From Photobacterium iliopiscarium (lineage in GTDB: Bacteria > Pseudomonadota > Gammaproteobacteria > Enterobacterales > Vibrionaceae), in NCBI RefSeq assembly GCF_003026395.1, contig NZ_PYOO01000001.1, forward strand, positions 558,001 through 622,000: a stretch of 64,000 nt of DNA, in the 5' to 3' direction. This document shows positions 52,312-64,000 of this stretch, one piece after another. A program made the translations under genes and the position numbers. Position 1 is the first letter of the stretch; each line of letters opens with the position of its first letter. A model generated the notes under the pieces. That model ran no database searches. It had not been told where the DNA came from and worked only from the letters and a program-made list of their open reading frames with translations.

Positions 52312-52707
52312 TTTTCTTTGTCTCTGTGACGTTTAAATTATATTACGATTAAGAATAAGGGAAATATAGACATCAATTTATTTAAAAACTTGTTGATATA
52401 TTTTTAAATAAATTAAGTAATAAGGTAATTAAAAATAACAGATAAATAATTTCTTAATTACTACAAATAAAACAAAATTAATTTTAAATAGAATAATAAA
52501 CAAATTGTATCATGTTTTATATTTTTTATGTTTTATTGAAATATTATAAATAATTCTGTTTTGGAATTATTGTATTGGTTTTTTCAGAGATTACACCATT
52601 AATTTATTCCTCCACAGATTAAATTCAATCAATTGCAAAATATTACTTTATTTATTTTTTTGTTTAAATAATATGCATCGCTCTTCTTATATCTCAGCGA
52701 AAAATAA
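52312..52707. other. AT-rich upstream region of the chitinase gene
   Basis: A ~400 bp stretch with very few G or C bases. It must contain the chitinase promoter. No clear -35/-10 pair, operator or terminator can be singled out because of the composition. Confidence 0.4.
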
Positions 52708-55284
<2,577 letters not shown>

Positions 55285-55347
55285 GTCATCTTTATTAATC
55301 GAGACACGGTGAAATAACAATGTTGTGTTATTGCGATTAATGGGATC

Positions 55348-55381
55348 AAAAAGCCGAGTGTTTAAAAACACTCGGCTTTTT
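55348..55381 (+). terminator. Terminator of chiA
   Basis: AAAAAGCCGAGTGTTT / AAACACTCGGCTTTTT, a near-perfect stem with a tiny loop and T runs on both strands; the strongest hairpin in this part of the window. Confidence 0.92.
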
Positions 55382-55483
55382 ATTTTAATGATAAAAGGTA
55401 AATTAACAGATAAAAACACAAGATAGTGAATATTGAAGGCTGTTGATTGTCGACAGATTAATATTATTCTATATCAGTCGTTA

Positions 55484-55906
55484 TTATGCTTTTTTAGGGG
55501 TGCCAATAATTGCGCCCATAATTACACCATAGATAAGATGACCCATCAGAGCAATCATCGCCGCAGGGAAACTATCGAAAAATAGACCTTTGCCTGCCAT
55601 TGGAACAATAACGATCATTGCAACTAAATAAATGGGTAATAAATAAAGTAAACCTTTTAACCAACCTGGCCCTGGAATTCGGTTATAACCCAGAAGTAAA
55701 TAACTGATTGGAAATAAAATGGTTCCCATAACGAAGTGAATCATAACACCCACATTTTCAGGACTATGTATCATTCCTGCAATCATTTTGCCGATATTCA
55801 TTGGAAATCCAATAATATGGGGTGCTATAAATTGTCCCATAACGGTAAATACAATCGTGCCAATAAAGCCACCGAGAAGGGCTTTGATAAGGTTATTTTT
55901 AAACAT
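55484..55906 (-). CDS. Small membrane protein, DUF6789-like
   Basis: A 140-residue inner-membrane protein with four hydrophobic helices (ALLGGFIGTIVFTVMGQFI, VMIHFVMGTILFPISYLLL, LLYLLPIYLVAMIVIVPMAG, MIALMGHLIYGVIMGAII). Small G and A residues and H in helices 2 and 4 fit DUF6789-type proteins, whose role is unknown. It precedes the ECF-sigma operon region on the same strand only by direction (217 bp apart), so co-transcription is uncertain. Confidence 0.7.
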   Translation of the reverse strand: MFKNNLIKALLGGFIGTIVFTVMGQFIAPHIIGFPMNIGKMIAGMIHSPENVGVMIHFVMGTILFPISYLLLGYNRIPGPGWLKGLLYLLPIYLVAMIVIVPMAGKGLFFDSFPAAMIALMGHLIYGVIMGAIIGTPKKA

Positions 55907-56123
55907 AATAAAGACTCTAATTCTATGCGATGATATAGGGCTATAAAATTTTCATTTAAGCCATAATATTGTAATTTATAAAGTATTGAGTATTGATAGT
56001 GATAAATGAACATGGGCCAATGCATGTTCATTTATCATATAACTCAACTATTTTAGTTTTATATTATTGCTAATCGATTAATTTTTAAAAGGTACAATAT
56101 AAAATGACCAATAAGATAAGACC

Positions 56124-56627
56124 TTATTTTTCTAGGTATTCTTGTATCATTAATCGTCCGCGGTGAATCCTGCTTTTGACTGCCATTCTTGTTAGTAATA
56201 ACTTATCAGCAATTTCACCAATCGATAACTCTTCTAAATCTCTCAATAATATGACAGATCTGTATTTCTCTGGTAGTGAATGAATAGCGGCAATGATATC
56301 TAATCGTAATTCAGGGCTAGAATAATAAGAAAATAATTCATGATAATCTTCTGGTAGTTCATCTAAATTGTTATTTGATTTCATTAGCTTAGAGCACTCT
56401 CTTTTGATAATGATTAATAACCATCCAGGAAATGCTTCTACCGTTTTTAACGTCCCTATTCGTCGCCAAATAATAGCTAAAGACTCTTGGACTGCATCAT
56501 CGACATCATTAGATGTACATTGTTTAAAAGCCATTTTCTTTAGTGTTGGTTGCCAGTCAATAAGCAGTTGTTCTGTTGCTTCTGAGCTTCCTTGTCTGGC
56601 CGCCTCGATTAGTTCATTTCTATCCAT
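56124..56627 (-). CDS. ECF-type RNA polymerase sigma factor
   Basis: A 167-residue group IV sigma factor. Region 2 (EQLLIDWQPTLKKMAFKQCT...DVDDAVQESLAIIWRRI) contacts polymerase and the -10 element; region 4 (IHSLPEKYRSVILLRDLEELSIGEIADKL...AVKSRIHRGRLMIQEYL) contacts the -35 element. Its start overlaps the end of the membrane protein gene by 19 bp, so the two are translationally coupled. No classical zinc anti-sigma gene is next to it; the coupled membrane protein is the obvious candidate partner. Confidence 0.92.
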   Translation of the reverse strand: MDRNELIEAARQGSSEATEQLLIDWQPTLKKMAFKQCTSNDVDDAVQESLAIIWRRIGTLKTVEAFPGWLLIIIKRECSKLMKSNNNLDELPEDYHELFSYYSSPELRLDIIAAIHSLPEKYRSVILLRDLEELSIGEIADKLLLTRMAVKSRIHRGRLMIQEYLEK

Positions 56628-57304
56628 AATTGACGTTCTTTCTCATACAATGATTCAATATGTTTGGTGCTTTTTTGAGCAATGAGTCCAAATGTGGTTC
56701 CCCATGCAATGTGAGCAAGGTACACCGTTAATGGAAAAGCAATTGGCGCAAATTCTTGGCCAAAATAACCAACACCTAATATATTCATTACTGGGCTTAG
56801 CATAAAAGTAGTTGCTACAGTTATTGAATATAATGTGGCAAGCCACCATTTACCTTTGCCAAAAAGAACTAAATAGATGAATGTGAATCCAATACCATTC
56901 CAAAAATGATCACTCCAGCCAATTAAATTTGACCACCAGTTGGGTCCGATCATAAATTGATTGGTTAATTTAACACCCATAAGCATCGGTAAGTCCCCGG
57001 GCATGGCATTAAAATAACTGAAGCCAATACTTCTTACAATCTCCATGGCGATGGTGCCAATAATACCGGCCATAATAGATAGCATCATTATATTCATCAG
57101 TTGTTTATTTGGTGCTATGGCTGAATAAGCCAGAATGCTGAACCAAATAATCACGGCAGGTAATATTGCGTAAATACCTAACCAGTGGAATGTATACATT
57201 CCGGTTGCTGAGAGTGTAAAAGCTAAAGGTGATATTGAGGCTGCCATTAAGGCTACTAACATCACTATAGTATTACGATTATTTAACAATCTTAGTAGCC
57301 TCAT
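56609..57304 (-). CDS. Polytopic membrane protein coupled to the ECF sigma gene
   Basis: A 231-residue inner-membrane protein with six or seven hydrophobic segments (for example IVMLVALMAASISPLAFTL, WLGIYAILPAVIIWFSILAY, GIGFTFIYLVLF, VYLAHIAWGTTFGLIA) and a charged cytoplasmic tail (KHIESLYEKERQLWIEMN). I do not recognise a family. It lies between the DUF302 gene (11 bp upstream) and the sigma gene (19-bp overlap). This position suggests a membrane sensor or anti-sigma role, but it has none of the known anti-sigma sequence features. Confidence 0.7.
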   Translation of the reverse strand: MRLLRLLNNRNTIVMLVALMAASISPLAFTLSATGMYTFHWLGIYAILPAVIIWFSILAYSAIAPNKQLMNIMMLSIMAGIIGTIAMEIVRSIGFSYFNAMPGDLPMLMGVKLTNQFMIGPNWWSNLIGWSDHFWNGIGFTFIYLVLFGKGKWWLATLYSITVATTFMLSPVMNILGVGYFGQEFAPIAFPLTVYLAHIAWGTTFGLIAQKSTKHIESLYEKERQLWIEMN

Positions 57305-57315
57305 GGGGTCTGCTC

Positions 57316-57783
57316 CTAGTTACGTGATGCTTGAACAGCAATATCCATGATTTTCTTTTCAAGCATTTTGCCTGGCATTTGTAACTTAGGTGAAATCATT
57401 GTTAATTGTTGTGCTGGGTTAAACCAACCAATTGATGTTTTGTGGTTTTGCTCCCAAACATATAAACGTACTGGTACAACAGCACCCGCTGCTGGGAACA
57501 TACTAAAAAGCTTTTTACCTGATTGTGGGCTACCGATTAAAAAGCTTTGTGCTCCTTCCATTTTCAATCCGGTCATTGACATCACTTTCGCTTGATCTAT
57601 TTTCCCCATTACCATCATTTGGTTGTTTGTTGCTGCTTCTTGTATTGCTTGAGTTGTTTCAGCAAATGATTGTTGTGAAGCTACAGTCATAAATGCGTTT
57701 ACAGGCGCGGCTACTGCACTTTGGCTAGCGATAAATAGAACAGAAGACATCAGTGTTGTTAGCAGAATATTTTTAGTTTTCAT
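57316..57783 (-). CDS. Exported DUF302 protein
   Basis: A 155-residue periplasmic protein. The signal peptide is TTLMSSVLFIASQSAVAA. A DUF302-type alpha/beta core follows: QQSFAETTQAIQEAATNNQM at the first helix, SFLIGSPQSGKKLFSMFPAAG, VVPVRLYVWEQNHKTSIGWF. DUF302 proteins are small and poorly understood, often near redox or stress genes. First gene of a three-gene operon with the membrane protein and the ECF sigma factor, so it may be the signal-facing part. Confidence 0.82.
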   Translation of the reverse strand: MKTKNILLTTLMSSVLFIASQSAVAAPVNAFMTVASQQSFAETTQAIQEAATNNQMMVMGKIDQAKVMSMTGLKMEGAQSFLIGSPQSGKKLFSMFPAAGAVVPVRLYVWEQNHKTSIGWFNPAQQLTMISPKLQMPGKMLEKKIMDIAVQASRN

Positions 57784-58549
57784 TAGATTTAATCCTTAAA
57801 GTAGAGACAAGATATTTTGTTTCTACTTTAAAGAGGCTAAAAATTTCAAAAAGGATTCAAAATATTTTAAATAAATTTAATATTAATATTTATCAATTAG
57901 TTACGATTTTTGTAAATCTGATTATTAAGAGAGCGTAATAGAAAGTAGTCACTTAATAATGGGTTAACAATCCGGTGGTGCGTGATCATTATTATCATAA
58001 GTGCATAATATGGATGAATGGATTATCTTGGAGGTGATTATAATTACCAGTGATGAGGTTCACAGTTTCATTAAAAAAATGGCTGCTTAATTGTTACATT
58101 AATGGCTAAAAATGGTTACAAACGTTACATAAAGATTGTTTTTTCTGCGACTATTTTGTTTTTGGATAGAGGATCGCATTACTTCTCTTTGTGGGGGTGT
58201 TTTTTGGTATCAACATCACATGGATTTTGTAAGAAATAATAATAAAATGCTTATTTGATAATGTTATTAATAGTTGAATTTTATATTCCTTTTAGGTCTT
58301 ATTTTTATAGTGTGATATTCCTTCCTATATAAGCTCTTTTTTTAATAAAAAGTGTTTCAAAATGTTTCCGTCATTTTTTTGTGCTCTATTTTAGTAAAAT
58401 AATAAACGTGATTTACCTCAATTTTAGTTGTTTTTTTTACCTTTATTATCCACCGCAATTGCAGAGTACGGGTTGTATTCTGCCCACAAAAAATAGCTGT
58501 ACGAATAATTATAAGATGCAGCTCATCATTAAATCTCGGGGGATTTTAA
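57784..58549. other. Long intergenic region between divergent genes
   Basis: A 766 bp gap, the longest in the window without a gene, AT-rich throughout. It holds promoters for the DUF302/ECF operon (left) and for the GH63 gene (right; ribosome site GGGGG just before 58550). Isolated CRP-like half-sites (TGTGATATTCC near 58310) are present, but there is no convincing full site, hairpin or small RNA. Confidence 0.45.
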
Positions 58550-61180
<2,631 letters not shown>

Positions 61181-61254
61181 GGTAATCAAGTTTTATTGAA
61201 TACAAGCTTGATTGAGTAAAAGCAGGGTACTTTTCCCCTTGTATCCCTTAAATC

Positions 61255-61287
61255 ACGCCAATACATGTTTGTGTATTGGCGTTTTTT
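61255..61287 (+). terminator. Terminator of the GH63 gene
   Basis: ACGCCAATAC / GTATTGGCGT, a 10-bp stem with an 8-base loop and six T, about 75 bp after the stop codon. Confidence 0.88.
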
Positions 61288-61308
61288 ATATGGATAATTT
61301 TACGATGA

Positions 61309-61716
61309 TTAATCGATTAAATTTTGGGCTTTTAAATACGCGAGGATCATTAATGTTGCACTTGAGCTAATCTCGATATCATTACTGTTGATCCATCGAA
61401 TTTCTTCAATTTCAGCTGCGGGTAATAAGTCGCCATTATATTCAGCGTAGTAGCATGTCATGTTAACCATTACACCTTGTGCTTTACCATGGGCTTGTGC
61501 TTGAAAACTATCGGCATAGCAGAGTGATTTAGGCACAAGATCAACCGATAACTCTTCTTGTATTTCACGAATTAATGCTTGAGCATCCGTTTCGTCTGCA
61601 TCACGTTTTCCACCAGGAATATAATAGAGTGATTTCCCATATGAGCGCACTGCAAGTAATTTACGTTGGTCAATATGAAGCCAGGCAAGCTTATCAATAG
61701 GTTGAGGTATGTTCAC
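61309..61716 (-). CDS. Nudix hydrolase
   Basis: A 135-residue cytoplasmic pyrophosphohydrolase. The Nudix box GGKRDADETDAQALIREIQE-ELSVDL is complete (G, E, REIQEEL). It hydrolyses nucleoside diphosphate-linked compounds; the exact substrate is open. Convergent with the GH63 gene and divergent from eptA. Confidence 0.9.
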   Translation of the reverse strand: MNIPQPIDKLAWLHIDQRKLLAVRSYGKSLYYIPGGKRDADETDAQALIREIQEELSVDLVPKSLCYADSFQAQAHGKAQGVMVNMTCYYAEYNGDLLPAAEIEEIRWINSNDIEISSSATLMILAYLKAQNLID

Positions 61717-61973
61717 CGTATTTTCCTTTATTATGACGAGTGTAACTGCTTTTTTAAATACAAAAAATGGCCACTATTATATCAATCTATGTTTGCATTA
61801 ATAATTTAAATCAAATTGTTTAGAAGCATGTCTATTAATTATCTTTGTAGGCATAATCGTCGCCTTTAATGGAACAATGATCGCCACGGTTGGCTTTATG
61901 CTTACCAGTGTCTCTCACCATCAATGTGCTGGTAGTTTATGTAATCGTTATGAAACATTAGGAATACTCCATA

Positions 61974-63581
61974 ATGAAATTTCGTTTAACCAGTACCAAT
62001 TATATATTACTCGTTGCTGTTTTTTTTGCTGCTGTACAAAATATTGCTTTATGGGAACATTTAAACGAATTGTTTTCAAAAAGCAGTACTAATGATGTGG
62101 TTTTTATTGCGACTATTCCGCTATTTATTCTTGCGGTATTAAATATCATTTTTAATTTATTATTGTGGCCATGGTTACAGCGGCCTTTGCTTGCGGTATT
62201 GATCTTTATATCAAGCCTAGTGACTTATGCTATGTGTAGCTACGGGGTGTATTTTGATCATGGTATGATTGTTAATGTATTTGAAACGAATCCGGCAGAA
62301 GCAGGCAGTTATTTCTCTATTGCCGGTGTTATGTGGATAGTCGTGATTGCTATTCTTCCTATAATTATATTGTGTCGAATTAAGGTTGTTTATCGTTCTG
62401 TAGTAAAAGAATTAATTGCCCGCAGTCTAAGTATTATTGTTTCACTATTAATTATTGTTATTATTGCGGCGGGTTATTATAAGGATTATGCGTCATTAGT
62501 ACGTAATCACTCTGAAATTAAAGCGCTGATTAATCCGACCAATTATATTTCAGCTACTTTTCGTTATGCAAAATATCAGTTGATTGAAGCTAAAATGCCA
62601 TTTACTCAGATTGGATTAGATGCCAAGAATACCCATCAAGGTGATAAACATAATGTTGTTATAATGGTGGTTGGTGAGGCTTCTCGTTCAATGAATTATT
62701 CATTAAATGGGTATGATAGGGATACTAACCCTGAGTTATCCAAGCATAATGTCATTAGTTTTTTAAATGTAAAATCGTGCGGTACAGCGACAGCGGTATC
62801 ACTACCTTGCATGTTTTCTGTGATGAACAAATCCAATTACAATGCGATAACGGCTCGTCATCAAGATACTGCCATGGATGTTTTACAGCGAGCTGGTATT
62901 AATGTGTCTTGGAAAGATAATGATAGTGGTTGTAAAGGGGTGTGCGATCGGGTTAAGCATATTGTGATCAATGCTGATGATGATCCTAAACTTTGCCGTG
63001 ATGGTAGTTGTTATGATGCGGTGTTACTTAAAAATTTACAGACACAAATTGATACGGCTAAGCAAGATACATTAATTGTGCTGCATATTATTGGTAGCCA
63101 TGGCCCGACATATAATGATCGCTATCCACCTGAGTTTAAAGTGTTTAAGCCAACCTGTAATACCAGTAACTTGCAAGCATGTAGTCGTCAACAGGTCACC
63201 AATACTTACGATAATACGATTTTATATACTGATCATATTTTAAGCAGTGTAATTAATATGCTTAAACAAGATGACAGTAAAGCTAACACCGCGATGATTT
63301 ATATGGCGGATCATGGTGAATCATTAGGTGAAGATGGGGTCTATTTACATGGGTTGCCGTATTCCATTGCGCCAAAAGAACAAACGACGGTGCCATTAAT
63401 TTTATGGTTGTCACCTGCTTATCAACACAGTCAGCATATAAATCGTCAATGTTTACAACGTGAAGCTGTGGCTGGTGGTTTTTCACAAGATAATTTGTTC
63501 CATTCATTGTTGGGAATGATGGATGTTAAAACAAAAGTTTACGATGCTAAATTAGACATATTTGCTCAGTGTCGACAGTAG
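61974..63581 (+). CDS. eptA: Lipid A phosphoethanolamine transferase EptA
   Basis: A 535-residue inner-membrane enzyme that adds phosphoethanolamine to lipid A, lowering the negative charge of the outer surface and giving resistance to cationic peptides and polymyxin. Five N-terminal helices (LLVAVFFAAVQNIALWEHL ... IIVSLLIIVIIAAGYY) precede a periplasmic sulfatase-fold domain. That domain has VVGEASRSMNYSLNGYDRDT, the nucleophile region CGTATAVSLPCMFS, the zinc ligands in MADHGESLGEDGVYLHG and paired cysteines. AGGA precedes the ATG. dgkA follows; in Vibrio the same pair occurs together, DgkA recycling the diacylglycerol by-product. Confidence 0.93.
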   Translation: MKFRLTSTNYILLVAVFFAAVQNIALWEHLNELFSKSSTNDVVFIATIPLFILAVLNIIFNLLLWPWLQRPLLAVLIFISSLVTYAMCSYGVYFDHGMIVNVFETNPAEAGSYFSIAGVMWIVVIAILPIIILCRIKVVYRSVVKELIARSLSIIVSLLIIVIIAAGYYKDYASLVRNHSEIKALINPTNYISATFRYAKYQLIEAKMPFTQIGLDAKNTHQGDKHNVVIMVVGEASRSMNYSLNGYDRDTNPELSKHNVISFLNVKSCGTATAVSLPCMFSVMNKSNYNAITARHQDTAMDVLQRAGINVSWKDNDSGCKGVCDRVKHIVINADDDPKLCRDGSCYDAVLLKNLQTQIDTAKQDTLIVLHIIGSHGPTYNDRYPPEFKVFKPTCNTSNLQACSRQQVTNTYDNTILYTDHILSSVINMLKQDDSKANTAMIYMADHGESLGEDGVYLHGLPYSIAPKEQTTVPLILWLSPAYQHSQHINRQCLQREAVAGGFSQDNLFHSLLGMMDVKTKVYDAKLDIFAQCRQ

Positions 63582-63598
63582 TGTTTTTTGACGAAATA

Positions 63599-63634
63599 AA
63601 AAGTAAAAGTGACCATAAGAATACTTTTACTTTT
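63599..63634 (+). terminator. Hairpin between eptA and dgkA
   Basis: AAAAGTAAAAGT / ACTTTTACTTTT, a 12-bp AT-rich stem with a 12-base loop, ending in T. It may attenuate rather than fully stop transcription into dgkA. Confidence 0.6.
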
Positions 63635-63711
63635 ATTTAGTTGCTTAAAAGGTATTATTTGTCGCAAGTGAGTCATTTACTTACAATAAAAATAAAGAAA
63701 GAGAGATAACG

Positions 63712-64000
63712 ATGAAACCTGGGGCTACGGGATTACAACGAATTATTGATGCGACTGGATATTCGATGCAGGGTTTAAAAGCAGCATGGATTAATGAAGC
63801 AGCTTTTCGACAAGAGAGTATTTTATTAGTTGTGATGACAGTTATTTCGTTTTTTATGCCAGTAACAAAACTTGAACGACTAATGATGATTAGTTCATTA
63901 TTTATTGTTGTTATTGCAGAATTGGTTAATTCAGCGATTGAAGCAGTAGTTGATCGTATTGGGCCTGAACATCATGAATTGAGTGGTCGTGCTAAAGATA
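63712..64000 (+). CDS. dgkA: Diacylglycerol kinase DgkA, 3' end outside window
   Basis: The first 96 residues of the small membrane kinase that phosphorylates diacylglycerol to phosphatidic acid. It shows GLQRIIDATGYSMQGLKAAW at the N-terminus, the membrane helices, and the signature helix with IAELVNSAIEAVVDRIGPEHHELSGRAKD (catalytic Glu and metal site). The ribosome site AGAGAGAT lies just before the ATG. It serves to recycle diacylglycerol released by EptA and is cut by the right edge of the window. Confidence 0.93.
   Translation, partial: MKPGATGLQRIIDATGYSMQGLKAAWINEAAFRQESILLVVMTVISFFMPVTKLERLMMISSLFIVVIAELVNSAIEAVVDRIGPEHHELSGRAKD

Overview
The window reads as chromosomal DNA of a low-GC gammaproteobacterium of the Vibrionaceae. 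My best guess is Photobacterium, with Aliivibrio or another Vibrio as alternatives. The reasons are an AT-rich genome with Vibrionaceae-type housekeeping genes (dbpA, trhO, eptA-dgkA), a ChiA-type chitinase, a cellobiose/chitobiose-type PTS, and a tRNA operon trailed by decaying tRNA copies. The genus is inferred from gene content, not from a database comparison.

Layout. 1-515: a cut-off acyltransferase. 947-2530: a tRNA operon (Ser-Thr-Tyr-Gly-Asn) with its promoter, then six degenerate repeats of its Gly-3'/Asn/terminator unit. 2531-4391: a junk-like zone with two direct copies of a ~130 bp element, two 3' gene remnants and a two-gene cassette of unknown function. 4580-7744: a large secreted zinc metalloprotease. 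8255-11924: a Gabija-type phage-defence pair (OLD nuclease plus UvrD-like helicase). 12358-16600: a DcuC-type transporter, a ferric-reductase-like gene broken by one in-frame stop, and a LysR regulator. 16681-20769: a TolC/EmrA/EmrB-type export operon divergent from that LysR gene. 21212-22216: a lipoprotein. 22288-26691: a PTS plus GH4 6-phospho-glucosidase operon with its LacI-type regulator, a perfect operator palindrome and a CRP-like site. 27120-33387: an HTH-nuclease protein, a small membrane protein, trhO, dbpA and a CPA1 antiporter.

33555-52311 is the most distinctive block. It holds two divergent paralogous exported sulfatases, an exported eight-haem cytochrome fused to HEAT/TPR repeats, a tightly overlapping MoxR-DUF58-DUF4381-BatA-BatB-BatD operon, and a LysR regulator. 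It also holds a periplasmic phosphatase of the alkaline-phosphatase superfamily, a formylglycine-enzyme-like lipoprotein without the catalytic cysteines, an anaerobic radical-SAM sulfatase maturase, and a haem-less paralogue of the cytochrome's repeat half. I read it as one functional module for maturing and using sulfatases, coupled to periplasmic electron transfer and a membrane VWA/MoxR assembly system. That linkage is inferred from adjacency and paralogy.

52708-64000: a ChiA-type chitinase, a DUF6789-like membrane protein, a DUF302/membrane-protein/ECF-sigma operon, a GH63-type lipoprotein glucosidase, a Nudix hydrolase, eptA, and the start of dgkA, cut by the window end. No rRNA, CRISPR array, prophage or intact insertion sequence was seen.
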